DNA of 64,000 nucleotides from an uncultured Bacteroidales bacterium (GCA_944325435.1 CALVAC010000011.1:1-64000), one strand, 5' to 3'; counted from the stretch's first letter, positions 27,162 through 36,335 are shown. Notes: generated by a model not told the origin, from the sequence alone. Numbers and translations: made by a program.

Positions 27162-29228
27162 ATGGACAAGACTGCCTTAATGTCGCTAATGGCCCTGCCT
27201 GTAGCGGCAAATATTGCCGGATGCGCGGAAGTCCGGCCTCCTGAAGAAAATAGCGGGAACAATACGGTGCCTCCTGCAGTAACCCCGGAACCATCCGCTA
27301 TGCCGAACATCCTGTTTGTTATAGCAGATGACCTGTCATATCCGCACACATCAGCATACGGGAACACGATGGTATCCACCCCTGGATTTGACAGAGTGGC
27401 CCGCGACGGAGCCTTGTTCAACAACCATTATGTCACATCACCCGGCAGCAGCCCATCCAGGGCAAGCATCCTGACCGGACTTTACCCGTGGCAGATTGAA
27501 GAAGCAGGGACGCACGCCAGTTCGTTTCCTGCCAGATACACTTGTTTCCCTGAAGTTCTGCAAAAGGCCGGATACCTTATAGGCTATACCGGCAAGGGAT
27601 GGAGTCCTGGCAAATGGGATGTATCAGGAAGACCTTTCAACCCTGCCGGGCCAGTATATAATGACAAAAAGCTGACCCCTCCTTATTCCGGAATATCTAA
27701 AATAGACTATGCCGGGAATTTCAAAGCATTTCTTGAAGAAAGGGAAGAGGGGCAGCCGTTCTATTTCTGGCTCGGCGGCAATGAACCGCACAGAACATAT
27801 CAGTCGGATTCATGGTCTTTTGAAGGATTGAGTCCGGACAATGCGGAGGTTCCCGGATTCCTGCCGGAAACAGATGATGTCAGGAAAGACCTTCTTAACT
27901 ATGCCGTCGAGATCGAGTGGTTCGACAACCAGCTCGTCAAATGTCTTGATGAGCTGGAGAGCAGAGGAGAACTGGACAATACTATTGTGATTGTCACTGC
28001 AGACAACGGGATGCCGTTCCCTCATGCCAAATGCAACTGCTATGATGCCGGCATACATGTTCCTCTTGCTATCTGCTGGGGTGACAGGATTGAACCCCAG
28101 GTAATAGAAAAGCTGACAAGCAGTGTGGATTTCTTCCCGACATTTATGGATGCGGCAGGACTTGAGAGCGACATCAGGTTCAGCGGACAAAGTCTGCTGC
28201 CTCTTTTGACTGAAGACAATGCAGGATATACGGCCGATGCCGTCTATGCCGGAAGGGAGCGGCATTCATCCTCCCGATATGACAACCTTGGTTATCCGAT
28301 ACGCAGCATAAGGCAGGACAACTGGCTGCTTATATGGAACATGCATCCGGAACGATGGCCTGCCGGAGACCCTCAGAGCATGAAAGAAGACGGGACACTG
28401 AATGCAATGCACAAGGCATATTTCGACATTGATGGTTCTCCATCCAAAACCTTCCTCGTCAACAACTATACAGACCCTGATGTGCGTCCATATTTCGATG
28501 CCGCCGTGGCAAAAAGAGGCGAATACGAACTGTACAATCTCTCATCCGACCCTGAATGTATGGACAATCTGGCCGAAGACAGCGGATACCGGAGCATCCT
28601 TGAATCTCTCATACAGAAACTGGAGACCAGACTTGTCGAGACAGGCGATACTCGTATGGGGGCAAATCCTGACATATGGGAGACCTATCCGCGCCTGGAC
28701 GGAAGCATGCGCTATTTTCCCGAACCGGTGACAGAAGAGGAGGGAGACCATATCCGTGCAGGATGGACAGTGTCCACAAATACGGAACTGTTCGAGGAAA
28801 ACGGCAACAATTATACTGAAGGTCTTGTCGATGGTGTGGCAGGCTCGTTCCTCGGTCTTGTAAAGCCGGGAAAAAAGCAGAACGGAGTGACGAACAATGA
28901 CAGCTATATCGAATTCATCATCGATATGAAAGAACCGAAGACTGTAGACTATTTCAGGATACGGCACAAACGGACCGGCAATGTGCAGCTCCGGTGGCGC
29001 AAGTTCAGCAAGATTGAGGGAAGCAATGATGGAATATCGTTCTTCAATATCGCTGACGATGTAGAAGTGACAGGATATGACAGTTCAGATGCCATAATGA
29101 CCGGGAATATCCGGATTCCTGAAACTGTCTGCCGATATCTGAAGTTCTACGGGACATCGGATTGCTGGGATACATCCAATGGCAACAGTGTCCAGATTTC
29201 GGAACTTTTTATCGGAAAATCCGAATAA
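27162..29228 (+). CDS. Ser-type S1 sulfatase with a C-terminal discoidin-like domain, lipoprotein
   Basis: A 688-residue sulfatase that removes sulfate esters from the glycan. A lipobox (IAGC, Cys 21) predicts membrane anchoring. Metal-binding ADD lies at about 55-57. The formylglycine motif is S-S-P-S-R with Ser 96 as the residue to be modified, so it depends on a radical-SAM maturase (anSME) encoded elsewhere. Further S1 features are TADNGMPF and YDAGIHVPL. Residues about 520-688 repeat the discoidin-like domain of the three preceding genes (FIIDM, VDYFRI, IEGSNDG, CRYLKF). Positional specificity cannot be read from the sequence. Confidence 0.9.
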   Translation: MDKTALMSLMALPVAANIAGCAEVRPPEENSGNNTVPPAVTPEPSAMPNILFVIADDLSYPHTSAYGNTMVSTPGFDRVARDGALFNNHYVTSPGSSPSRASILTGLYPWQIEEAGTHASSFPARYTCFPEVLQKAGYLIGYTGKGWSPGKWDVSGRPFNPAGPVYNDKKLTPPYSGISKIDYAGNFKAFLEEREEGQPFYFWLGGNEPHRTYQSDSWSFEGLSPDNAEVPGFLPETDDVRKDLLNYAVEIEWFDNQLVKCLDELESRGELDNTIVIVTADNGMPFPHAKCNCYDAGIHVPLAICWGDRIEPQVIEKLTSSVDFFPTFMDAAGLESDIRFSGQSLLPLLTEDNAGYTADAVYAGRERHSSSRYDNLGYPIRSIRQDNWLLIWNMHPERWPAGDPQSMKEDGTLNAMHKAYFDIDGSPSKTFLVNNYTDPDVRPYFDAAVAKRGEYELYNLSSDPECMDNLAEDSGYRSILESLIQKLETRLVETGDTRMGANPDIWETYPRLDGSMRYFPEPVTEEEGDHIRAGWTVSTNTELFEENGNNYTEGLVDGVAGSFLGLVKPGKKQNGVTNNDSYIEFIIDMKEPKTVDYFRIRHKRTGNVQLRWRKFSKIEGSNDGISFFNIADDVEVTGYDSSDAIMTGNIRIPETVCRYLKFYGTSDCWDTSNGNSVQISELFIGKSE

Positions 29229-29253
29229 GCCATTTTTATGAAATTGTTCTGGT

Positions 29254-29321
29254 TTGAGACGATTGTACCATTATTTGAGATAATTGTTCAAGTGTTTTTG
29301 AAGACATTTGACTTTCTTTGA
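29254..29321 (+). promoter_or_regulatory. Second direct-repeat operator plus -7 element, before the fimbrillin-like gene
   Basis: TTTGAGA occurs at 29254 and 29275, again 21 bp apart, followed by ATAATTGTTC and a -7-like TTTCTTTG at 29314-29321. It matches the block at 11059-11126 at nearly every position and has identical spacing to the -7 element. The fimbrillin-like gene therefore appears to be a separate transcription unit of the same regulon. Confidence 0.7.
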
Positions 29322-29341
29322 TAAATATAAATAAACAAGCC

Positions 29342-30985
29342 ATGAAAAAATTTATAACACTGATCCTTGCGATCCCGCTTATTGCCGTATCCTGCAATAA
29401 GGACAATGTCCAGACATCTCCTGAACCAGACCCGGAACCCGTTCCTGAATCTTATGAGATTTCCTTTTCAATCTCTTCCACCGGATTTTCCGCGGCAGAT
29501 ACTGAAGGAGAGACCGTATCAATCACAGAGTTTTCAGAGGGAGATGCCTGCGGACTGTATATAATCAACAGCGGAAAGGCAGTGAAATCCAATATCAGAT
29601 TGGTGGCTTCCAAGACCGGAGACATTCTTGTATGGAATCCGGAAGATGGAGAAAAGCTGATTTATGAAAAGGATGACAGGTATTTTCTGTATTATCCCTA
29701 TCAGGAGAACAGCTATATGGAGGGAAAAATACCCGGGAACATATCCGAAACCTTGACTGAAGAACAGATGTTTGCAGAACTGGCGGCAGGATGGGCTCCA
29801 TCTTCCGACCAGAGCGACCAGGTGAAATTCTCCGCCTCCGACCTTATGATTGCAGAAGGCATCACAGGGCAAGAAGAGGACGGGACTGTGCCAGTCACAT
29901 TCGGTATGACACACAGAATGGCTCTGGCTGTCATCAATAAGCCTCAGACGGTATATGACTTCGGGGAAGATTATCCACGTGACTATACGGTGACACACGA
30001 CCCGACATTCCCGGAGCGTGGACTTCTGGAATACAACGGCAAATACTATTGCCTTGTCAGACCGGAAACGGCTTCTGAAATAGAGATATCGTTCGGGAAT
30101 GGAGAAAAGAAGACTGCCGATACCGGAAACATTGAAGCAGGAGCCTGCAGATCATTCGAGTTTAACGAGACAGTATCCTCCACCTTATCCCCGGGGGATT
30201 TCTATTGCAGGGCGGATGACGGAAAGGGATATATTGTCCCACAGGAAGCCATTGCTTCTATTGACAATGACACGCAAGTCATTGGCGTGGTATTCTACAA
30301 AGGGCTGCACGAAAAGGACAACCTTTCAGACTACACCCGGTCTCTGCCTTCAGGCGGGGCTGCATTGGGAAATACAGTGCACGGATATGCAGTGGCCCTG
30401 ACAGATGCGAACAACGGGGATAGCGACCAGCTGAAATGGTCATCAAAGGCCATAACAAAGCCGGATGATGCCAACTACACTCTGGACCAGGGGACCAGCA
30501 CCGACAATACCGACTGGAACGGATATTACAACTGCTGCAAAATATATGATTTCGTGACCGGATATGCCGGCTCATACACCATAGCAGACTTTCCGGCCGC
30601 CCTGGCTGCCTGTACATACGGAAACCGGACCGTGGATGCAGACGGAGAGCCTACAGAGGACTACATCTGGCAGAACAGGTTCATCGCTCCATCTGACTGC
30701 AGCGGATGGTATCTTCCTTCTGCGGGTCAGCTGACCGCAATCTACGGACAGGAAGATCTGCTCACAGGACAGATAGAGAAGATAAACGCCATAATCTCCG
30801 ACAGCTCCAGGGAACATGTCAGATGGATCACATCAATAAGCCGGTATGTATGGTCTTCTACAGAAGATAAAAACGCCCCGAGCAGAAGTGCATACGCGGT
30901 ATATTTCAACGGAGGTCCTGTAAACTGGCAGAACAAATACGGTAACAGCAACATATACGCTGTCCGCCCTGTCCTTGCATTCTGA
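29342..30985 (+). CDS. Fimbrillin-family-like lipoprotein with a C-terminal DUF1566-type domain
   Basis: A 547-residue lipoprotein (start 29342, lipobox IAVSC) of the fimbrillin/Mfa-like type. The N-terminal half is beta-rich with the usual pattern of a variable strand-rich domain, a GDACGLYI-like segment and a conserved MTHRMALAVI segment. The C-terminal part (about 330-547) resembles DUF1566/FISUMP modules: WYLPSAGQLTAIY and VWSSTEDKNAPSRSAYAVYF, ending AVRPVLAF. It may build or cap a surface filament or act as an accessory binding protein. Its operator ties it to the PUL. A strong bidirectional terminator follows. Confidence 0.7.
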   Translation: MKKFITLILAIPLIAVSCNKDNVQTSPEPDPEPVPESYEISFSISSTGFSAADTEGETVSITEFSEGDACGLYIINSGKAVKSNIRLVASKTGDILVWNPEDGEKLIYEKDDRYFLYYPYQENSYMEGKIPGNISETLTEEQMFAELAAGWAPSSDQSDQVKFSASDLMIAEGITGQEEDGTVPVTFGMTHRMALAVINKPQTVYDFGEDYPRDYTVTHDPTFPERGLLEYNGKYYCLVRPETASEIEISFGNGEKKTADTGNIEAGACRSFEFNETVSSTLSPGDFYCRADDGKGYIVPQEAIASIDNDTQVIGVVFYKGLHEKDNLSDYTRSLPSGGAALGNTVHGYAVALTDANNGDSDQLKWSSKAITKPDDANYTLDQGTSTDNTDWNGYYNCCKIYDFVTGYAGSYTIADFPAALAACTYGNRTVDADGEPTEDYIWQNRFIAPSDCSGWYLPSAGQLTAIYGQEDLLTGQIEKINAIISDSSREHVRWITSISRYVWSSTEDKNAPSRSAYAVYFNGGPVNWQNKYGNSNIYAVRPVLAF

Positions 30986-31002
30986 CAACTATACAACATA
31001 CG

Positions 31003-31044
31003 AAAACAGGGGGTGACTTTCGCCATTGAGTCATCCCCTGTTTT
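31003..31044. terminator. Bidirectional rho-independent terminator
   Basis: A 16-bp stem with one G-U wobble (arms at 31003-31018 and 31029-31044, 10-base loop) has A-rich and T-rich flanks, so it can terminate both the fimbrillin-like gene and the convergent glyS. The core GGGGTGACT / AGTCATCCCC resembles the terminators at 46137 and 59766. Confidence 0.85.
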
Positions 31045-31157
31045 CTTGTTTTTCAAAGAGGCCACCCGAACCATCTTTTATTTGATTCTCAAAAAGATAT
31101 CATACCTTTTGGTCTCCTCTTTTTATATAAATCCCCGTATTGCGGGATTCTGTCACC

Positions 31158-32696
31158 TTACAGCCTGCGCAGAAGGTTGCTGAGGTTGACCCTCTCCCCT
31201 ATTATATGCGGAAGATCATCTATGTTCACCCTCTCCTGCTGCATTGTGTCGCGGTCACGGACAGTCACGCAACGGTCATTGAGAGAATCATGGTCGACAG
31301 TTACGCAGAACGGAGTACCGATGGCATCCTGACGGCGGTAACGCTTCCCTATGCTGTCCTTCTCATCATACTGGCAGTTGAAATCATATTTCAGCTCATC
31401 CATTATATTCTGTGCCAGCTCAGGAAGCCCATCCTTCTTGATAAGAGGCAGTACGGCAACCTTGACCGGTGCTAGAGGCGCAGGAATACTGAGCACAACT
31501 CTCGTCTCCCCGTTCTCGAGCTTCTCCTCCTTGTATGAATTGGAAAGGACCGCAAGCACCATCCTGTCGACTCCTATGGAAGTCTCAATCACATAAGGAG
31601 TATAGCTCTCCCCCGTCTCCGGGTCATAATACTGTATCTTCTTTCCTGAAAATTTCTGGTGGTTCCCCAGGTCAAAGTCCGTCCTGGAATGTATGCCCTC
31701 CAGCTCCTTGAATCCGAACGGGAAGTTGAACTCTATGTCCGTTGCGGCATTTGCGTAATGTGCGAGCTTCTCATGGTCATGGAAGCGGTAGTTCCCATCT
31801 CCCATTCCCAGATTCTGATGCCATTTCAGACGGTTCTCCTTCCATTTTGCAAACCAGTCGAGCTCCGTACCGGGCTTGATGAAGAACTGCATCTCCATCT
31901 GCTCGAACTCCCTCATCCTGAATATGAACTGACGCGCTACAATCTCGTTGCGGAAAGCCTTGCCTATCTGCGCGATACCGAACGGTATCTTCATCCTGCC
32001 GGTCTTCTGTACATTCAGGTAGTTCACGAATATCCCCTGTGCTGTCTCCGGACGGAGATAGATGACATTGGTGTCATCGGAAGTGTTTCCGAGCTGGGTG
32101 CTGAACATCAGGTTGAACTGACGGACATCTGTCCAGTTCTTTGTGCCTGATATAGGACATACGATATCACAGTCGAGGATAATCTGCTTCAGTTCCGCAA
32201 GATTGTTGGCATTGAGGGCCTCGTTCATTCTCCCGCGCACCTCTGCTATCTTCGTGCTGTTGCGGACACAGTTAGGATTGGTCTCCATAAATTTTGCTTC
32301 ATCGAAAGACTCTCCGAACTTCTTGCGCCCTTTCTCGACCTCTTTCCTTATCTTTTCCTCCAGCTTGGCGATATAATCCTCGATAAGGACATCGGCCCTG
32401 TATCTCTTCTTGGAGTCCTTGTTGTCGATAAGAGGGTCATTGAAAGCACCTACATGGCCTGATGCCTCCCAGATCTTCGGATGCATGAATATGCAGGAGT
32501 CTATCCCCACAATATTCTCGTGGAGCCTTGTCATGGCTTCCCACCAGTATCTCTTGATGTTGTTCTTCAGCTCGACCCCCATCTGGCCGTAATCATATAC
32601 GGCAGCGAGTCCATCATAGATCTCACTTGACGGGAAAATGAATCCGTACTCCTTGCAATGGGCTACCAGAATCTTGAAAAGTTCATCCTGTGTCAT
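31158..32696 (-). CDS. glyS: Glycyl-tRNA synthetase, single-chain class II type
   Basis: A 512-residue cytoplasmic enzyme that charges tRNA-Gly with glycine. It is the homodimeric (eukaryote/Bacteroidetes-like) form rather than the separate alpha and beta subunits. Class II motifs are visible: the N-terminal YGFIFPSSEIYDGLAAVYDYG segment broken across motif 1, LRPETAQGIFVNY (motif 2 region), and the C-terminal anticodon-binding part with IPAPLAPVKVAVLPL and GTPFCVTVDHDSL. Start 32696 matches the family N-terminus (MTQDELFKILVAHCKEYGF). It stands alone, convergent with the PUL. Confidence 0.97.
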   Translation of the reverse strand: MTQDELFKILVAHCKEYGFIFPSSEIYDGLAAVYDYGQMGVELKNNIKRYWWEAMTRLHENIVGIDSCIFMHPKIWEASGHVGAFNDPLIDNKDSKKRYRADVLIEDYIAKLEEKIRKEVEKGRKKFGESFDEAKFMETNPNCVRNSTKIAEVRGRMNEALNANNLAELKQIILDCDIVCPISGTKNWTDVRQFNLMFSTQLGNTSDDTNVIYLRPETAQGIFVNYLNVQKTGRMKIPFGIAQIGKAFRNEIVARQFIFRMREFEQMEMQFFIKPGTELDWFAKWKENRLKWHQNLGMGDGNYRFHDHEKLAHYANAATDIEFNFPFGFKELEGIHSRTDFDLGNHQKFSGKKIQYYDPETGESYTPYVIETSIGVDRMVLAVLSNSYKEEKLENGETRVVLSIPAPLAPVKVAVLPLIKKDGLPELAQNIMDELKYDFNCQYDEKDSIGKRYRRQDAIGTPFCVTVDHDSLNDRCVTVRDRDTMQQERVNIDDLPHIIGERVNLSNLLRRL

Positions 32697-32776
32697 AATA
32701 TTGTTCGTTTACTTTATCCTACTCTGTCCTTAACCGTACTCCACCTGTTCCCTCCAGGAAACAAGACTATAGCCTG

Positions 32777-32784
32777 CAAAAATA
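32777..32784 (-). promoter_or_regulatory. Possible -7 element for glyS
   Basis: Minus-strand TATTTTTG matches TAnnTTTG about 80 bp before the glyS start. No convincing -33 element is seen at the right distance. Confidence 0.3.
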
Positions 32785-32828
32785 CAAAAATTTAAATGAA
32801 TATCGGCATCCTGACTGTCACCGCAGCA

Positions 32829-33290
32829 TCACCGCAGTATCTGCCGGAGAGGAACCATGACAAAATCCCGATCCTGCATCAGAGGATGAGGGATTTTGAG
32901 GTCTTCATCATCGATACGGACATCACCGAGAAGCAGGATATCGATGTCAATAATACGGGAACGGTAGACCCTGCGCCCTTCATTGTCATACTCCGGCCCG
33001 CCTGTCCTCCCCATCTGTCTCTCTATGGCCTTGCATTTGCCCAATATGCCGTGAGCCAGCCGTCCTGCATCTGTTCCGCGTGGAACATCAAGGACATATC
33101 TGACCGCAGCATTCAGAAACATATCCGGACTCTCGAACCCCCACGGTTCAGTCTCCACAAAATCGGAAACCGCATCATAATGTACACCCAACGCAATATC
33201 CAGATTGGCCAGGGCCATATCCAGATTGGCCTTCCTGTCCCCTGTATCGGATCCAAGACCCAGATATAAATCCACTTTTCCTGATATCAT
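32829..33290 (-). CDS. folK: 2-amino-4-hydroxy-6-hydroxymethyldihydropteridine pyrophosphokinase
   Basis: A 153-residue HPPK that transfers pyrophosphate from ATP to the pterin in folate synthesis. Key elements are the N-terminal LYLGLGSDTGDR, the FVETEPWGF loop, IERQMGR and the metal-binding RIIDIDILLLGD followed by IPHPLMQDRDFV. The start at 33290 is chosen because the reading frame upstream overlaps the sufT-like gene and carries no family sequence. It lies 34 bp after that gene and probably belongs to the same operon. Confidence 0.93.
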   Translation of the reverse strand: MISGKVDLYLGLGSDTGDRKANLDMALANLDIALGVHYDAVSDFVETEPWGFESPDMFLNAAVRYVLDVPRGTDAGRLAHGILGKCKAIERQMGRTGGPEYDNEGRRVYRSRIIDIDILLLGDVRIDDEDLKIPHPLMQDRDFVMVPLRQILR

Positions 33291-33324
33291 GGAGCTGTTT
33301 CCCCTGACCGGATAATTCAGTACG

Positions 33325-33744
33325 TCAGTCTGCATCCAGACCAAGTTCCACCAGAGCCTCTTCAGACATCCTGCTCTTGTCCCACACAGGCTCGAATACA
33401 AGATCTATGGTGGCACTCACAACTCCCGGAACATCCTCGACCGCCTCCCTGACCTGATCCACCACATAATCAGCCATAGGACAGTTAGGGGCAGTGAGTG
33501 TCATCTGTATGTACACATTATGCTCCTCATCAACCCTCAGTTCATATATAAGCCCGAGATCATATATGTTCACCGGTATCTCCGGATCATATACCTGCTT
33601 CAAAGCCAGAATTATATCCCTTTCCAGACTCATTACATCAATCCTTTTGTTGTCAACTGTCTTCCTGTTCTTTCCTGTTTCCATCTCCTCCGGCACCGCA
33701 TTGCCGCCTGTACCGTTTATCCTGAATCTTCCGAAAATACTCAT
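33325..33744 (-). CDS. SufT/MIP18-family iron-sulfur assembly protein
   Basis: A 139-residue DUF59 (MIP18) protein assisting Fe-S cluster maturation. The conserved core starts near residue 38: LKQVYDPEIPVNIYDLGLIYEL, then the reactive-Cys loop TLTAPNCPMADYV. The start overlaps the sufE stop (ATGA). The first 37 residues are poorly conserved-looking, so the true start could be the internal Met 38. The order sufS-sufE-this gene supports an Fe-S role. Confidence 0.9.
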   Translation of the reverse strand: MSIFGRFRINGTGGNAVPEEMETGKNRKTVDNKRIDVMSLERDIILALKQVYDPEIPVNIYDLGLIYELRVDEEHNVYIQMTLTAPNCPMADYVVDQVREAVEDVPGVVSATIDLVFEPVWDKSRMSEEALVELGLDAD

Positions 33745-34172
33745 GACTGACTGTTTTCCGCCGCAATCTCCCTGATCCTGGCAATCATCGACACCAGTCC
33801 GTTAGCCCTTGTCGGAGAGAGGTTTTCTTTAAGACCTATTTTCTCGATAACGGAAAAATCCGAAGATAGTATCTCTTCAGGTCTGCGCCCCGAATAGATT
33901 TTTATCAGAAGTGAAATTATACCCTTCGTGATGATGGCATCGCTGTCAGCATTGAACCATATTCTGCCTCCTTCCACCTTGTAGTCGAGCCATACTCTTG
34001 ATTGACAACCTTTTATCAATCTGTCATCCGTCTTTTTCTCTTCAGGATAGCTCGACAGGGACTTACCGAGTTCGATGAGATATTCATACTTGTCAAGCCA
34101 TTCATCAAACATCGAGAATTCATCCTCTACTTCCGATTCCGTTTCCTGAAGTGTCTTTGTCTGCTCTTCCAT
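33741..34172 (-). CDS. sufE: SufE cysteine-desulfurase activator
   Basis: A 143-residue sulfur acceptor that takes persulfide sulfur from SufS and passes it to the SufBCD scaffold. The accepting Cys is 56 in KGCQSRVW. The motif SDAIITKGIISLLI and the C-terminal LSPTRANGL are family hallmarks. An acidic N-terminal extension of about 20 residues is present. The gene starts 3 bp after the sufS stop and overlaps the next gene. Confidence 0.95.
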   Translation of the reverse strand: MEEQTKTLQETESEVEDEFSMFDEWLDKYEYLIELGKSLSSYPEEKKTDDRLIKGCQSRVWLDYKVEGGRIWFNADSDAIITKGIISLLIKIYSGRRPEEILSSDFSVIEKIGLKENLSPTRANGLVSMIARIREIAAENSQS

Positions 34173-34175
34173 ATA

Positions 34176-35444
34176 TCAAACCAACATTTTTATCGCCTTG
34201 TCAAGAGACGAGATAAAGTATTCAGCCTCTTCCATCGTATTGTATGCCACAAGGGATGCCCTGAGCATACCTGTGACACCGAAACGGTCCATCAGCGGCT
34301 CCGCACACATCTGCCCTGAACGCAATGCTATTCCCATCTTGTCAAGTATCAGGGCAAGGTCTTCGTGATGCACCCCCTCCACTGTGAACGAGAAAAGAGG
34401 AATCTTCTCCTCTGCGGCAGATGGTATTCCATATAAATGGATTCTATTATCACTCAATAATTTATCCAACAGGTAATCTCTGACAGCAGCTTCATTTTCC
34501 AGAAGTTCCTTCCGGTGTGACACGCAACACCCGTCATTTACTCCGACTCCTTCCCCGCGCATAATCAAAGCCATATCAACAGCTGTCTTCAATGTCGCCG
34601 CCCCGGAGAAATTCTGTGTGCCCGCCTCGAACTTCATCGGCAGAGGAGCGAAGGTGGTCCCGCTGAAACTTACCGTTCCTACCATCTCTCCCCCGGTCAT
34701 AAACGGGGGCATCCGTTCAAGCCATTTCATTTTTCCATACAGGACACCGGTACCCGGCACGGCATACATCTTATGCCCGGAAAAGACATAGAAATCACAA
34801 TCAAGATCCTGCACATCCACATTCCGGTGCACTATCCCCTGTGCTCCGTCAATGAGCACCGGCACACCTTCAGAATGACACCGGGCCACTATATCCTTGA
34901 CAGGATTTATCAGTCCCAGCACATTGGATATATGCGTAACGGCCACAATCCTTGTCCTTGATGTAATCAGAGAATCCAGCAGATCCAGTCTGAGGTGACC
35001 GGTGTCATCCACCGGAAGGACTTTCAGCGCAGCTCCCCTGCGTCTGCACATCATCTGCCACGGAACGATATCCGAATGATGCTCCGCCTCAGAAACTATG
35101 ACTTCGTCTCCCTCACCGACAAAAGCCTCGCCGAAAGAAAAGGCCACAAGATTGATGGAAGCAGTGGCTCCGGAAGTAAATATTACCTCTTCCCTGGATG
35201 ACGCATTTATGAAATTCCGCACTGCATCCCTCGCCGATTCGTATGCATCCGTAGCCTCCTCTGCAAGAAGATGGACAGCCCTGTGTATATTGGCATTGCT
35301 GTCTCGCGTAATCCTGTTCCAGCAGTCAATCACTGACTGTGGTCTCTGGACAGTGGCCGCATTGTCGAAATACACAAGATTCTTTCCATACACCTTCCTC
35401 GAAAGCGCAGGGAAAAGCGACCTTATTTCATCTGTAGCAGCCAT
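34176..35444 (-). CDS. sufS: SufS cysteine desulfurase
   Basis: A 422-residue PLP enzyme that converts cysteine to alanine and delivers sulfur for Fe-S clusters. PLP Lys 225 lies in FSGHKMY, the catalytic-loop Cys 380 in RSGQMCAEPLM, and the N-terminal YFDNAATVQRPQ motif is clear. It heads the minus-strand operon sufS-sufE-sufT-folK. The sufBCD scaffold genes are not in the window. Confidence 0.96.
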   Translation of the reverse strand: MAATDEIRSLFPALSRKVYGKNLVYFDNAATVQRPQSVIDCWNRITRDSNANIHRAVHLLAEEATDAYESARDAVRNFINASSREEVIFTSGATASINLVAFSFGEAFVGEGDEVIVSEAEHHSDIVPWQMMCRRRGAALKVLPVDDTGHLRLDLLDSLITSRTRIVAVTHISNVLGLINPVKDIVARCHSEGVPVLIDGAQGIVHRNVDVQDLDCDFYVFSGHKMYAVPGTGVLYGKMKWLERMPPFMTGGEMVGTVSFSGTTFAPLPMKFEAGTQNFSGAATLKTAVDMALIMRGEGVGVNDGCCVSHRKELLENEAAVRDYLLDKLLSDNRIHLYGIPSAAEEKIPLFSFTVEGVHHEDLALILDKMGIALRSGQMCAEPLMDRFGVTGMLRASLVAYNTMEEAEYFISSLDKAIKMLV

Positions 35445-35605
35445 ATCTCATTATTCTTTATCCTTTATGGACCAGTTCTGTCAAGCCTGCAAATTTAATA
35501 AGAATCCATTTCAGATTGCCAGAAATTGTGATAATTTTGCAAAAGCAAACGGTTCTCCGGCAAGACAGACTGCGACGAAAGACATTAGAGAATAAACCGA
35601 CAGAT

Positions 35606-36193
35606 ATGATAGACTATATCAAAGGAAAAATAATCGAGCTTACACCGACCTATACAGTTGTCGAAAATTCAGGAATCGGATATATGATACAGATCTCTCT
35701 CCAGACTTTTTCCGCTCTGGAGAACAGGTCAGATGTCACCATATACATCCACCACTATCTGAGGGAAGACGATGAACAGTTCTACGGATTCTCATCAAAA
35801 GATGAACGGGAACTTTTCAGGCTTATCATCAGTGTCAGCGGCATCGGAGTATCCACTGCGCAGATGATGCTGTCCTCAATGTCTTCGGACGAGATAAGAA
35901 ACGCCATCATATCCGAAGACATCAACAGGATAAAAAGTATCAAAGGCATAGGAACAAAAACCGCGCAACGCCTGATTCTGGAACTGAAAGACAAGATTGT
36001 GAAAGGAGGAGGGACAGGCGGCAGCGTAATATTTTCAGCCGGGACAAATGCTGTTGTCGAAGAGGCCACAACAGCACTCGTCCTGCTCGGATTCACCAAG
36101 ACAAACGTAAACAAAGCCATTACAGCCGTCCTGAAAGAAAACCCTTCAGCCAACCTTGAAACAATAATCAAGATGTCACTGAAAAGACTGTAA
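35606..36193 (+). CDS. ruvA: Holliday junction DNA helicase subunit RuvA
   Basis: A 195-residue tetrameric protein that binds Holliday junctions and loads RuvB for branch migration. The N-terminal OB-fold begins MIDYIKGKIIEL, which sets the start at 35606 and excludes 30 upstream residues. Two helix-hairpin-helix motifs follow (ISVSGIGVSTAQ and IKGIGTKTAQRLILELKD), then a flexible linker and domain III. ruvB is separate, at 48990-50009. The gene is read alone toward a parS-bearing palindrome. Confidence 0.96.
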   Translation: MIDYIKGKIIELTPTYTVVENSGIGYMIQISLQTFSALENRSDVTIYIHHYLREDDEQFYGFSSKDERELFRLIISVSGIGVSTAQMMLSSMSSDEIRNAIISEDINRIKSIKGIGTKTAQRLILELKDKIVKGGGTGGSVIFSAGTNAVVEEATTALVLLGFTKTNVNKAITAVLKENPSANLETIIKMSLKRL

Positions 36194-36256
36194 AGGATGT
36201 TTACAGCCTGCAATAAATCGGACAGGGCGATAGAATTCGATTAGATATACAGCAGC

Positions 36257-36296
36257 ATCCTAAAAAAGTGTTCCACGTGGAACACTTTTTTAGGAT
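36257..36296. promoter_or_regulatory. parS-like site inside a perfect 40-bp palindrome
   Basis: The central 16 bases at 36269-36284 read TGTTCCACGTGGAACA, the classical ParB-binding parS sequence. The palindrome extends perfectly to 20 bp per arm, with six A on one side and six T on the other, so the RNA would also form a terminator hairpin for ruvA and mnmG. Its location beside mnmG fits an origin-proximal region. Confidence 0.75.
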
Positions 36297-36335
36297 AGTT
36301 ATCCGCGGAAAAAGAAAAAAAGTCTATCAGCATTA

